A stretch of DNA of 64,000 nucleotides, taken from contig OX621251.1 of the NCBI GenBank assembly GCA_951640165.1, positions 30,280,893-30,344,892 on the forward strand. Reading direction: 5' to 3'. Shown in pieces: positions 32,167 to 42,085 of the stretch (positions are counted from its first letter, which is position 1; every line of letters begins with the position of its first letter). The notes below the pieces were generated by a model. It ran no database searches, was not told the origin of the DNA, and saw only the letters and a list, made by a program, of their open reading frames with translations. The position numbers were made by a program, and so were the translations under genes. Origin of the DNA: Pseudoips prasinana (taxonomy: Eukaryota > Arthropoda > Insecta > Lepidoptera > Nolidae).

Positions 32167-35100
32167 TCACTTAATTTTAAAGAAATATAGCATTCTAGCT
32201 CGAACCGAGTATGGTTCTGCTAAAATGCTATGAAAAACACCAACATCTCTTAAATTTATATTGAACCTTCTTATCATCTCATCTCGCCTACTACCGTTAC
32301 GGACACATTCTCTCAATATATGGAAAACATCTTCTCGTTTTCCACACTGTTCACAATTTGGTGAATCAACTTTTTTCATAAGAAAAGCAAAACTTCTGGA
32401 AGGAATGTGTCCGGAACGCAAACGAAATGCGGTAACAATCTGTGGCCGGTTCAAACTCTTACAACTAAACCATGGGATATGAGGAGGCTCAGATTGTATA
32501 CATTTATACCATATTCCTTTAGTCTTAGATCTTTCATCAAAATATTCTTTGAAAGCGTCATGGCATTTGGTTTTGTATTTTGACAAGATTTCTGAGTAAT
32601 GAGGTAAAATGTCCACTTCTATTCCTTCAGAAATAGCTTTTCTGGCCAATCTGTCAGCCTCCTCGTTCCCAAATATACCGATATGAGACGGAACCCATTG
32701 CAGCGACAAAGTTATATTTCTTACGTTATTTATATTTTTTATATATTCTAAAATTGTATATGCTACTGGATGACCTCTGACTCCAGAGGCACACCGTGCA
32801 ATATGAAGTAGAGCACTTTGACTATCCGTCAGTATTACTACTTTAGGCACAGATAAATCATTGCTCACATATGATAAAGCCTTTGACACTGCAACTAGCT
32901 CCGCAGTCATAATAGACATACAGCTATTCAGTTTAAAGCATTTATAGTGTTTATTGTAGGAATCATAAAATGCAGCACCCAGCCCACTTGGAGATTTTGA
33001 CCCATCAGTATACAGGCAATAGTATCCGTTATATTTTTCATGTAATTCTTGTAGAACTTCAACTTTTAGAGAAAAATTATGATATTCTGATTTTGATTTC
33101 CTAACGCTATCTAAATAGCAATTGATTATGTTTTTGACACTTATATTTGTTACCCAAATAGTTAGCATAAACATGTCAAGTGGACGAGAAGAAGCTATTG
33201 TATCTTCTCTAACTTCGGTATAACATTTTGCTAACAATGGTTTCTTTTTATGAGTCCAATATCTATTATTACTTAACCCAATCAATTCTGAAAAAAGTTT
33301 ACAATTAATGTTATCTCCCCACGACGAAGATTTTAAGCACAATTTAAAGGCTAAATACAACCTTCTTATTTGTAAAGGCGGTATACACAGTTCTGACTCC
33401 ATTACATGAATTGGGGTTGATCTTATAAATCCGCCAATGACTCTCAGTGCTTGATTTTGCACTTTGTCTAATTTAGAAGTGTGGCAGTGGGCTGCGCTGT
33501 CGTATAAATAACTACCATAATCCAGACGAGTTCTAATAAGAGCAATGTAAATTCTACGAAGGTGTATGGGGTGAATACCCCAGTTAGACCCAGCTAACAC
33601 TTTAAGTAAATTTAAAAATTTTAAAGATTTTTCGCAAGTTTCCTTAATATGTTTCCCCCATCTTAAAGAGCGATCTAACCAAACACCTAAATACTTAATA
33701 CAGTCTGCTGAATTTAATGAAACCCCCTGAATGTAGAGTTGTACCTGTTGAGGCCTTCGCGTTCTACTAAAGACACAATATTTGGATTTGGTACCTGATA
33801 GATCCAATCCAAGATTTTCCAATAATATTACCAAAGTATCCAGTGCTGCCTGCATATTTGTTACGCTGTCTTCAAGCTTATTACAATCGGTAAACAAAAC
33901 AAAGTCATCGGCATATTGACAAAGGGATACTTGATTAATACTTCGACAGACCCCAGCAGTGACAATATTAAACAATAAAGGTGATAAAGGATCACCTTGA
34001 GCAATTCCTTTACAAGTCCATCTCTTGAATGTGTTACTGTCATTTTCATCACATTTAATCTGTAGATGTCTCTCTCCTAAATACTGCCACAGATAAGAAC
34101 ACATTTTACCTCCAACCTTTAAACTATCCAATGTTTGCACAACTTTATTGATAATAACATTATTATATGCTCCTTCAATATCTAAAAAACTCGCTAAAGT
34201 AGGTATATTTTTGGTGAAATTTATTTGTATATTTGTAACAAGACGCGCCAAACTATCAAGACAAGACTGTCCCCTTCTGAATCCCGTGGTGTTAGGTGAT
34301 AAAATATCAGTATGTTCCACAAACCACTCCAATCTTCTTGCCAACATCAAATGAAAGACTTTACACACACAAGAAATTAAGGTAATAGGTCGAAGCTTGG
34401 AATCAGATTGAGCACAATATTTTGGTATAGGAATAATTAATACGTCTCTCCACTGACTAGGTACATACCCAGAAATAAATATAAAGTTGTACAGCTGAAG
34501 TAGAAACTCTTTACCTACGTCAGGTAGATTATATATCATAGAATAGAAGATTCCATCTTGACCTGGGGAAGTATCCTTACTTTTTAAACAGTGCTCCATT
34601 TCAGATAATGTAAAGTCACCATCGAGTTTAGGGTTAGATGACGTAAACGTCATGGGAGGTTCACTTACAAAATCCGGGGCCAAAGAAGATAAGAGCTCTT
34701 GCTTTTGTTTATCAGAAGAAAATGACTTACTTTGTTTAAACCCCTTCATCCATCTCATTTTTCGCCACATTTCTGATAACGAAGTAGATTCATCAATACT
34801 ATCACAAAAGGCATGCCAGCTCTGAGATTTTGCTTGCCTCGTTAAACGTTGAGCTATTGAAATCTTTAATTTAAGGCGGTCTAAGTTGTCAGGAGAAGGA
34901 TTTTGTCTAAATTCTTTAAGTGCGAGTCGACGTTCAGCCACTGCTCTTGAAAGTGACTGATTCCAATAAATTTTAGGTACAAACTTTTGGCTAGGGTTTA
35001 GGCATATTTTTTTCCAGGGGATGTTCTGATCAGCAGCTATATTTATTTGTTCTAAAAAGTAGTTATACATTTCTTGAACGTTATCAAAAACCCAATTTCC

Positions 35101-35868
35101 ATATAAAAATAAATCCCTTAAAGTATTTTTATAATTACCCCAAGCAGCTCCTTTTATATTCCTTTTAATTATATAATGAAACGAATCGTTTACCCTAAAA
35201 CTTATCTTCAAAATTAAATGGTCACTCCCTAAATTTTCATTAGTTACCTTCCAAATAGAGTTTATCGCAATATCCGTAGAACAAAAAGAGATGTCTGGTG
35301 AGGTCTGTTGAAGAAATCCATTTACTAGTTTGACCCTAGTAGGCCTACCATCGTTAAGTGAGATATAACCATTTTCTAAAGAGCTATCAAATAATTGGTT
35401 GCCTCTTGCATCTGTTCTGTTGGACCAGTTACTGTGATGACCATTAAAATCGCCAGCTATAAAAGTTTTAGAAGAAAACAGTGTAAATATTAAATCCCAA
35501 TCTGATTTTGAAACACGAGCAGATGATGGGCAATAAACTGATATTATATTATTTATCAACTTACAATTTAAAATCCTGATGCCAATGATCTCAATGCCAG
35601 AGTTGCTGACAGAAGTTAAAGTTATATGAGTCCTTAGAGATTTATGGCACATAATTGCCACACCTCCATAACCATCCGACCGGTCCTGTCTATAAATGTT
35701 ATATCCCGTCAAATTCATTCCCGAATCAGGTTCTAGCCATGTCTCGCTCAATATTGCAATATGTATTTTTTCTCTATTAAGAAAGATATCAAAATCAGCT
35801 AGTTTCGGTCTCAAACTTTGGGCATTCCACTGTGCTATGTTAATGTTATAAAAATAGTTGCTAGCCAT
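32167..35868 (-). CDS. I-like LINE ORF2: endonuclease, reverse transcriptase, RNase H
   Basis: 1233 codons. APE-type endonuclease in the first ~230 residues (WNAQSLRPK, LSETWLEP, FIAGDFNGHH, GSDHLIL). RT about residues 470-750: LRPITLISCVCKVF, TTGFRRGQSC, FLDIEGAYNNV, GIAQGDPLSPLLF, and catalytic QYADDFVLF at about 650. RNase H about residues 945-1085: LYTDGSKSP, MTAELVAVSKAL, LTDSQSAL, VPSHIGIFGNEEADRLA, so the D-E-D-D set is complete. The C-terminus carries CEQCGKREDVFHILREC. All catalytic residues that can be checked are present, so it is coding-competent. Confidence 0.92.
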   Translation of the reverse strand: MASNYFYNINIAQWNAQSLRPKLADFDIFLNREKIHIAILSETWLEPDSGMNLTGYNIYRQDRSDGYGGVAIMCHKSLRTHITLTSVSNSGIEIIGIRILNCKLINNIISVYCPSSARVSKSDWDLIFTLFSSKTFIAGDFNGHHSNWSNRTDARGNQLFDSSLENGYISLNDGRPTRVKLVNGFLQQTSPDISFCSTDIAINSIWKVTNENLGSDHLILKISFRVNDSFHYIIKRNIKGAAWGNYKNTLRDLFLYGNWVFDNVQEMYNYFLEQINIAADQNIPWKKICLNPSQKFVPKIYWNQSLSRAVAERRLALKEFRQNPSPDNLDRLKLKISIAQRLTRQAKSQSWHAFCDSIDESTSLSEMWRKMRWMKGFKQSKSFSSDKQKQELLSSLAPDFVSEPPMTFTSSNPKLDGDFTLSEMEHCLKSKDTSPGQDGIFYSMIYNLPDVGKEFLLQLYNFIFISGYVPSQWRDVLIIPIPKYCAQSDSKLRPITLISCVCKVFHLMLARRLEWFVEHTDILSPNTTGFRRGQSCLDSLARLVTNIQINFTKNIPTLASFLDIEGAYNNVIINKVVQTLDSLKVGGKMCSYLWQYLGERHLQIKCDENDSNTFKRWTCKGIAQGDPLSPLLFNIVTAGVCRSINQVSLCQYADDFVLFTDCNKLEDSVTNMQAALDTLVILLENLGLDLSGTKSKYCVFSRTRRPQQVQLYIQGVSLNSADCIKYLGVWLDRSLRWGKHIKETCEKSLKFLNLLKVLAGSNWGIHPIHLRRIYIALIRTRLDYGSYLYDSAAHCHTSKLDKVQNQALRVIGGFIRSTPIHVMESELCIPPLQIRRLYLAFKLCLKSSSWGDNINCKLFSELIGLSNNRYWTHKKKPLLAKCYTEVREDTIASSRPLDMFMLTIWVTNISVKNIINCYLDSVRKSKSEYHNFSLKVEVLQELHEKYNGYYCLYTDGSKSPSGLGAAFYDSYNKHYKCFKLNSCMSIMTAELVAVSKALSYVSNDLSVPKVVILTDSQSALLHIARCASGVRGHPVAYTILEYIKNINNVRNITLSLQWVPSHIGIFGNEEADRLARKAISEGIEVDILPHYSEILSKYKTKCHDAFKEYFDERSKTKGIWYKCIQSEPPHIPWFSCKSLNRPQIVTAFRLRSGHIPSRSFAFLMKKVDSPNCEQCGKREDVFHILRECVRNGSRRDEMIRRFNINLRDVGVFHSILAEPYSVRARMLYFFKIK

Positions 35869-37324
35869 TTTTAAAACTATTATAAAGTTTAGACACGTTA
35901 CCTCCCTCTAATAGAGTCTCAATGAAGTATTTAGATACCTGTTCAACTATATATTGCAAACACAAACATACTTTTTCTTCAAAAGCTCTCTTTGATAAAA
36001 TTATTTCTTTAATTTTATGATAAAACCTGGTGATTCTTGAAATAATTCCTTTGTTATCTGACAACTCTTCTTGTGTGGATGAACTTGACTCTTGACTCTC
36101 TTGAACTTCTTCTGTATTGTCCTCTATGTTTGTGTTATAATTATTTCTTTTGTTTCCTTCTTTCTTGTTATCCATGATAACTTTTGCTCTCTTTCTCCCC
36201 GAAGTTGGACTTTCTTCTCTACTTTTTGCTTGAAAAGGTGCCAAGGGTTGAGTTGTTCTGCTACCAGATACCAGTATATCCTTATAAGTGGAGGCTACAG
36301 TCATAGCAGGACCGTCACTTACGAATATATTATCAGAGTCAATGGGGTTGTTAAGTCTTTCCGCCACGTTACTTTGTCTAATTAAGCTCCAAGCTTTTTT
36401 ATAAGTGCAGTTATTCTGGCTCATAATCTTCTTAATGCGCTTTTCTCTCACAAACGATGGACATTTTTTATCTAAAGCCATATGTGAACCTTTACAATTG
36501 ACACATACATATTGTTTTACCTCGCAATTTTCATGACCAAGCCCGCACTTGGGACATCTTATTTTATTGGTAGGACAAAATTTTCTCATATGTCCAAACT
36601 TCCAACATCCCGAGCACTGAGTAACGGGGAAAAAGTAGGGTTCCACTTTAAACCGGCAACCGTACCCATATACATATGCTGGTATCATATTACTTTTAAA
36701 TGTAAGTCGTGCCGCAGTGCTGTCCACCCACTTTCCATCATCGGCCAAACGTTTCAGTCTTCTCATAGCAATAATGTTATATTCACATTTCAATTCTTTA
36801 ATTGCTTCATTCTCTTCTAAGTCTAGATCCACATCTCTTACTACTCCATAACTCAAGGTCACCTCATCGGTACTTAGGCATCTGTATTCCTCACTATTAA
36901 ACTTTTGGCAGTTAAGAAGTTTATTTGCATCTTCTTTATTTAGGAAGGTTATGTTGACTTTGTAGGCACTTTTATATTTTATTTTTAAAATATTATTTAA
37001 CTGCTCACTTTGTAGAAGTTTCGCCATTCCAAACTGTTTGGGTAATATTTGCTTAGACGATAAGGTTACTTCAAAACCTTCGTTGTTTTCTATACTTTCC
37101 TTATTGGCAGAAAAACTACGTGCTAGTCGCTTTGGATCTCTCATAACAGTGATGAAGTTATCTTCATCCTTCCTTTTTATCGACCTTCTTTCACTTTCTT
37201 CAACATTCATCTCTTCGACAAATTGTTGACTTTGCTCCACGCTCACCGCTTCATTGTTATTTCGTTGTTCACTTACTTCATCAATAAAATCTTCCACACT
37301 TGGAGATCTATTAAAACTAGCCAT
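35861..37324 (-). CDS. I-like LINE ORF1 (gag-like, CCHC zinc knuckles)
   Basis: 487 codons from the ATG at 37324 (MASFNRSPSVEDFIDE); an upstream TTG frame is not needed. The N-terminal third is acidic and disordered. An RRM-like middle is followed by a zinc-knuckle cluster: CSGCWKFGHMRKFC, CPKCGLGHENC and CVNCKGSHMALDKKC, around residues 230-290. The tail is lysine/serine-rich. Function by family: RNA binding and particle assembly. The stop overlaps the ORF2 start: ATGGCTAG contains the ORF2 ATG and the ORF1 TAG. Confidence 0.88.
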   Translation of the reverse strand: MASFNRSPSVEDFIDEVSEQRNNNEAVSVEQSQQFVEEMNVEESERRSIKRKDEDNFITVMRDPKRLARSFSANKESIENNEGFEVTLSSKQILPKQFGMAKLLQSEQLNNILKIKYKSAYKVNITFLNKEDANKLLNCQKFNSEEYRCLSTDEVTLSYGVVRDVDLDLEENEAIKELKCEYNIIAMRRLKRLADDGKWVDSTAARLTFKSNMIPAYVYGYGCRFKVEPYFFPVTQCSGCWKFGHMRKFCPTNKIRCPKCGLGHENCEVKQYVCVNCKGSHMALDKKCPSFVREKRIKKIMSQNNCTYKKAWSLIRQSNVAERLNNPIDSDNIFVSDGPAMTVASTYKDILVSGSRTTQPLAPFQAKSREESPTSGRKRAKVIMDNKKEGNKRNNYNTNIEDNTEEVQESQESSSSTQEELSDNKGIISRITRFYHKIKEIILSKRAFEEKVCLCLQYIVEQVSKYFIETLLEGGNVSKLYNSFKNG

Positions 37325-37388
37325 TATCGCGATTAATAAAAAACATGTGGGTAGTTGCAAAAAATAACGACCGTAAGTAATATCGCTC

Positions 37389-37401
37389 TAAACCTAAACA
37401 T
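37389..37401. repeat. Target-site duplication (right) of the I-like LINE
   Basis: TAAACCTAAACAT. It marks the 5' end of the element and shows the insertion is not 5'-truncated relative to the leader. Confidence 0.9.
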
Positions 37402-37928
37402 AATCTCTTTGAAAAGAGCTTAATACACGCTTGCTAAATATCATTGCTATTATAAAATAAATTTTATAAATGTATTGTCCCGAGATATTATTAACAGTCC
37501 GTGTTCCTAAATATCTAATATCTATAAGTAACTAGAAATTATTATACTAGAAAATATTAGTTATATTACTACAAACATCTTCTGACTATTTACAAGCCCT
37601 TTTTCAAGACTACGTGAATAAAAACCTTTTTTATTCTTTAATTATTTATATGTGGCATATTCTTGGACATTTAACATGCTTGGTTACCATTGATTGGATA
37701 ACTGTTACTATATAAATATAGTACTTTGACTGATCCTATCTATATGACATTTTAAGTTCTCCCTTTTGAGTGACTATATTTATTAGTACCGATAATATTG
37801 AATTTTTGGTTGCGTCTATTTATTTGAATACCCTGAGTGGTGACTATTTGAGGCTGACTGTATGTACAGTTCGTAATATTTAAGAAGGTTTTTTTGAACA
37901 AAAATGTTTGCAAACAATAAATACAATA
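37402..37928. other. AT-rich intron sequence, nothing recognised
   Basis: No repeat, TIR or ORF was identified. Confidence 0.4.
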
Positions 37929-37968
37929 ATGGACTTTCTGGGTAATATTGCATACCCAGAAAGTCCAT
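37929..37968. repeat. Perfect 16-bp palindrome (hairpin)
   Basis: ATGGACTTTCTGGGTA at 37929-37944 pairs exactly with 37953-37968 around an 8-base loop. May be the remnant of a fold-back element. Confidence 0.85.
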
Positions 37969-38542
37969 ATTTACCCGAAAAAAATGTCAGTCCCGCTTCC
38001 TCCCCCACACGGCTTAGTCAAGAAGATATTGCAAACCTCAAATTTTAGTATCTACTTTGAACCCCTTTTTCAATCTTTTATAGAATCTCGGCCTCATCGG
38101 GCTGCTGATTGCAAAAGAACTACCCATTTCCCGAATGGCTCTAGAAAATTCCAAATTTATAAACTTGGAATACATTTACTTATATTATAATTCGGCCATG
38201 ATTAATGGAAATGCAATGCGTCAAAAATTTGCAAATAATTCTTGACTTCCAGCTGAGACGCTTGTTGGCAACACCAACTAACAATAAATTATCTTTGATA
38301 AAATGTCAATTTTTCTCTCTTGTACAAATTCTGTTCGGCAACGAGTGTGTGTGCCAATATACGACTGAAGCACATTCCTGCCACCCGATCAGCCCCATTC
38401 AACAATAAACTACAGTCCGCCGTCTTCTACAATGCTCCTACTCCTATTTTTTAAGATGAATAGAGCAAAAGAACGTCTTGCTCTATCTATCTTAAACAAT
38501 CTATTTCTTCAAATAATGACTCTACTTTTCTTTTTATTCCAG

Positions 38543-38785
38543 CCGTCTCCAGGCTCCATGATGGTGGCGAGCACAATAATCACAGACGATAAAAGCACAG
38601 AGGAACTACAAAAGCGTTTCGGCGAACTCTTGGACGAGAATGTAATACTTAAGGAGACTTTGAAGCAGAACAATGATTCTTTGAAGGAACAGTTCCTATT
38701 GATTGCGTCTTGTCAGGAGGATATGATGCGCACCCATGAGATGCATAAAGAGAAGTTTGATCAGACCAAAGAATTAGTGGAGAAG
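38543..38785 (+). CDS. key: Host gene exon 2 (NEMO-type IKK-binding coiled coil)
   Basis: The acceptor TTTTATTCCAG ends at 38542 and the donor GTGTGT starts at 38786. It is 81 codons, phase 0 at both ends, residues 68-148. After a serine/threonine-rich stretch comes a coiled coil with LLDENVILKETLKQNN and, further on, KFDQTKELVEK. This heptad pattern and spacing match the dimeric helix with which vertebrate NEMO binds the IKK kinases. Cysteine and histidine residues in the middle are not zinc-knuckle spaced. This exon gives the strongest family assignment in the window. Confidence 0.85.
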
Positions 38786-38821
38786 GTGTGTTTTTAATTT
38801 ATTCTATCTAATGCCGGCCTG

Positions 38822-39060
38822 GGGCTCTACCGGCTAGGTCGCCGAACATCGATTTCTTAAATGGCGTTCAAATAAATAAAGGTGAAAAATGACTTTCAAT
38901 CGTTAAATCGGCTTCAACATTCACAATGGATTCCGGAGCATTTGTGACATCACATGTGCTCATGGAAGCCGATTTAACGATTGATTAAGTCATTTTTCAC
39001 CTTTATTTATTTGAACGCCATTTAAGAAATCGATTTTCGGCGACTTAGCCGGTAGAGCCC
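38822..39060. mobile_element. PIF/Harbinger-type MITE M1, copy 2 (best preserved)
   Basis: 239 bp, almost wholly two inverted arms: GGGCTCTACCGGCTAGGTCG and its inverse at the ends, with arms of about 95 bp and CGATTTCTTAAATGGCGTTC inside. Flanked by CTG on both sides (38819-38821 and 39061-39063). Inserted at the very start of an S2 SINE. Lies in intron 2, 34 bp from the exon 2 donor. Confidence 0.88.
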
Positions 39061-39063
39061 CTG

Positions 39064-39319
39064 TTGGTGTGGTTGGCAAATGATTGCTTTTCACGCCGGA
39101 GGTCGTGGTTTCGATTCCCACCCAGGACAGATATTTGTGTGCATGAACATGCCTGTTTATCCTGAGTCTGGGTGTACTTATCTATATAAGTATGTATTTA
39201 CATACAAAAAGTAGTATATGTAGTATATCAGTTATCTGGTTTCCATAGTACAAGCTCTTCTTAGTTTGGGATCAGATGGCCGTATGTGAATAATGTCCTA
39301 GGATATTATTATTATTATA
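39064..39319 (+). repeat. tRNA-derived SINE, family S2
   Basis: GTTGGTGTGGTTGGCAAATG head, B box TGGTTTCGATTCCCACC, AGATATTTGTGTGCATGAAC, GGGATCAGATGGCCGTATG, and a GATATTATTATTATTAT tail. The M1 copy 2 sits at its 5' end. Confidence 0.85.
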
Positions 39320-39429
39320 GTACAACGCACACGTCCTACAAATAAGTCGGGTCAGAAATAAAACAGAATTTATAATTGGACCGTTTATCGGTCCTACAAA
39401 AAGTCTGATGTGGGCGGCAATATATTGAC

Positions 39430-39793
39430 GTTAACATGTGACTGATGATGTCCTCCCGACCGAATTTCGGCCACGGCGGCTACTCTCAATGGAGACTAGC
39501 CAATTGCGCAGGACATACTATAGTGCACAAGTGTGTGCGCCAACACAGGGGCACTTTCTATTCCATCACTCTCATGATCCGATGGGACGACTAGCAACAC
39601 GACCGGAAAGAGGCTTTACGTACTCTCCGAGGCACGGGGGTGTAATACCGCCAACTTCCAGACTTCGGGCTGACACTGAGAAATTTCTTTTTACGGAAAA
39701 TCCCAATATCCCTTTTTTGGCCCGACTCGGGATTTGAACCCAGGACCTCATTATCTGCAGTTAAACACGGTACCGCTAGACCAACGAGGCAGA
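39430..39793 (-). repeat. tRNA-derived SINE, family S3, full length
   Basis: In reverse: GCCTCGTTGGTCTAGCGGTA head, B box GGGTTCAAATCCCGAG, AAAAAGAAATTTCTCAGTGT, TGCCTCGGAGAG, CCTCTTTCCGGTCGTG and an end near GGCCGAAATTCGG. It ends 74 bp before exon 3. Confidence 0.88.
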
Positions 39794-39867
39794 ACTGATA
39801 ACCTGTATTCAAAGAGTATGTATGTATAGTAAGTAATTATTAATAAAACAACATTTTATCTTCACAG

Positions 39868-40077
39868 TTGCGTCAAGAAAACAAGAAACTAAAACTCGAT
39901 ATAGCCCGGCTGGCGGAAAGTGAGGCGCAATCAGATTCCGCGCGAGTCAGCAACGAGACGGGCGAGTCGGAGAAATCGGGGCCTTCGTCTGCGCTGGAGT
40001 TCGTCACCTCGCCCGACGACGACACTATCAACAAGCTAACTGCACAACTCGACCTTGTAGAAAAGCAGAGACGACAG
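39868..40077 (+). CDS. key: Host gene exon 3
   Basis: The acceptor TCTTCACAG ends at 39867 and the donor GTATGC starts at 40078. It is 70 codons, phase 0, residues 149-218. A basic helix (LRQENKKLKL) leads into a serine/glutamate/glycine-rich linker of about 30 residues and then a second coiled-coil start ending in KQRRQ. GC content is clearly higher than in the flanking intron. Confidence 0.85.
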
Positions 40078-40144
40078 GTATGCATTGACATGAGTACTGC
40101 CCTTACTGGATAAAGTGGATAGACATATATAGTGATACAGACAT

Positions 40145-40473
40145 CTATGCATATAATAAAATCGTAGGAAAGTCAAAACTGTACATTGAAAATGGAATTT
40201 GGTAAATGTGGTGGCTGTAAATTGGATATTTGGTGCGTGATCAACAATCGATATCGAAGCCAAAAATATAGTTATAGAATTTTTGTCTGTGTGTCTATTT
40301 GTCTGTCTGTATGCCCGGGCTAAACTCATAAATGACTGCATGGATTTACTTCAAATTTTGCATGAATGTAGGGTCAACATATAGGCTACATATTATCACG
40401 CTATCACCTACGGGGGTGGGGCTGTGATAATTCATAAAATTTTACGCGGGTAAAACCGCGGGGCACAGCTAGT
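40145..40473 (-). repeat. Dispersed repeat family A, copy 2
   Basis: Reverse complement of 4971-5284; ends ACGCGGGTAAAACCGCGGGG. Begins 68 bp after exon 3. Confidence 0.8.
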
Positions 40474-40627
40474 ATATATAGATAGAGGAAGTGGAGGACT
40501 CCTGAGTGGATTCGCCGGAAGAGTGTACGCATTGAATGACGTCGATTTATATATAAAGTAGGGACCAGATGGTGAGCCTTATTTTCGACTCATCCATCGA
40601 TAGGTAGAATAATCTCATAGCTAGATG

Positions 40628-40840
40628 CTCTCACCGGTTCGTAAGTGATCGGCGAGGTTAAGCAACTAGACTCGCGGTCAGTCCATAGATGGGTGACCGC
40701 CAAAGTGATTTAATTCCTGAGCGTTTCTGTGCTTCGGAGGGCATGTTAAACGGTTGTAGCTGTCAGGCAACAGTCGTTAAGCCATGTCAGAATCGTTAAG
40801 GCTTCAACAACTCTGACCCTAGGATAACCACTGCCCATAC
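40628..40840 (+). repeat. 5S rRNA-derived SINE (SINE3-like), copy 2
   Basis: GTAAGTGATCGGCGAGGTTA, AGCAACTAGACTCGCGGTCA and GATGGGTGACCGCC reproduce the internal control region of 5S rRNA. The body ends GGATAACCACTGCCCATACG. Same family as 31661-31852. Confidence 0.7.
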
Positions 40841-40994
40841 GATAAGTAAGTAAGGTAGAAAAACAAAAAATATAGTATTATATAATATGATATTGCACAA
40901 GTGTGAAAAATATAGAATCCGCATTGGAATGGATAAAGATTTATTTAACATATCGCAATAGTGTGTTGAAATATTACGGCTTAACAACTATGTA

Positions 40995-41195
40995 GCACCT
41001 CAAGGCAGTGTTCTGGGGCCCTTAATATTCATATTAAATATCAATAATTGGTCTAGCATAACTAACCATGAATGAGTAATGTTTGTAGATGGCATATCGA
41101 TCATTATACCTCATACTGATAATTCACAAGTTATACATAGTCCAGAGTCCATCATGTCCTGGCTAGAAGCTTATTAGCTACGCAACTGTTATGCC
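40995..41195 (+). pseudogene. CR1/Jockey-type reverse transcriptase fragment
   Basis: The frame reads APQGSVLGPLIFILNINNW, the RT motif before the palm, then a TGA, then VMFVDGISIIIP, a mutated FADD-type catalytic box. Truncated at both ends and with stops. An old relic in intron 3. Confidence 0.75.
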
Positions 41196-41479
41196 GTGAA
41201 GAATTGTATCAGTTTCAATACATACTTATAAAATTTATATTTCAACTAAAACAAACATCTATAGTATGAGAAAAAAATAATTGTATAAAATATTCATTAA
41301 AAAAGTCAATAAATTAAAAAATATGATGCTTTTGTAATTTTTTTCATTTTTGTTAATAAATTTTTTACAAGTTATACCTTCGACAACATAAATGTGACAA
41401 CAAATACTAAAAAGCTAAATAAAATTAATATTTAGGGGAAAAAAATCACGTTTGTTGTATGGTAGCCCCTTTTTTTGCT

Positions 41480-41536
41480 CGTTTTTATAAATAATGGTAC
41501 GGAACCCTTCGTGCGCGAGTCCGACTCGCACTTGGA
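41480..41536 (+). repeat. Repeat family G, 3' end only
   Basis: Contains TACGGAACCCTTCGTGCGCG and CGAGTCCGACTCGCACTTGG, the terminal 50 bp of the family. Upstream sequence to about 41270 may belong to it in degraded form. Confidence 0.6.
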
Positions 41537-41854
41537 TTACTTAGGAATATCTTGGAATCCTCAAATATGAACAGAGTGCAAAAAAAATAAAAAATTGGCT
41601 AATAAAGTTTAAGCGTTTTAAGCTCTTGGCGGGGATAACGTGGGGATGCTCCATCCCTTCCACGCAAAATGACTTGAGCTTTCATGGCTCCACTACAAGT
41701 GACGTCATATGTTAGTAAGCGCCTTCTTTATTTATGGTCCGTCTTAATATTGACAAATACAAAACAGCAGTCCAATACTCACTTGCCTTGACATTGGCTT
41801 CCTGTAAATAAATTATAATAGGTATAAAATATATCATCATTCCAGCTGAAAAAG

Positions 41855-42085
41855 TCCACTGTTGAACAAGCCTCCCCAAAGAATCATCTTGGGTGGATAT
41901 GCCATAATCGCCACGCTTAGCAGACGGGTTGGCGATCGTAGTAAGATGGGCATAGCACACAGAAGGAAGCTGCTGCCTATCATCTGGTAGATATTTCCTC
42001 GGGTCGATTTCTACACCCCCCAGGGGATGAGATGGGGTGATGATATTCTGATATTCGCTGCCGTCACCACACAGCTATCGTTAGT
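41855..42085 (+). repeat. Dispersed repeat, 'GTCCACTGCTGGAC' family, forward copy
   Basis: GTCCACTGTTGAACAAGCCT, CCCCAAAGAATCATC, GGGTTGGCGATCGTAGTAAG and GATATTCTGATATTCGCTGC. Counterpart of 481-735. Confidence 0.65.

Larger units (their letters stand above)
32014..37388 (-). mobile_element. I-like non-LTR retrotransposon, full length, intact
   Basis: 5375 bp. On the - strand: a 64-bp leader, ORF1 (gag-like with CCHC knuckles), ORF2 (endonuclease, RT, RNase H), a 130-bp 3'UTR, and a poly(A) of 23 (T run 32014-32036). Flanked by a perfect 13-bp duplication TAAACCTAAACAT at 32001-32013 and 37389-37401. Both ORFs are open from start to stop. An RNase H domain after RT plus a poly(A) tail point to the I superfamily. 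It lies in intron 1, antisense to the host gene. Confidence 0.9.

Noticed and set aside
36092..36820. Frames of about 100 codons on the + strand
   Set aside because: Antisense shadows of the I-like ORF1.
40628..40840. 5S rRNA gene
   Set aside because: Only the internal half resembles 5S and it is followed by a repeated non-5S body, so a SINE is the better reading.
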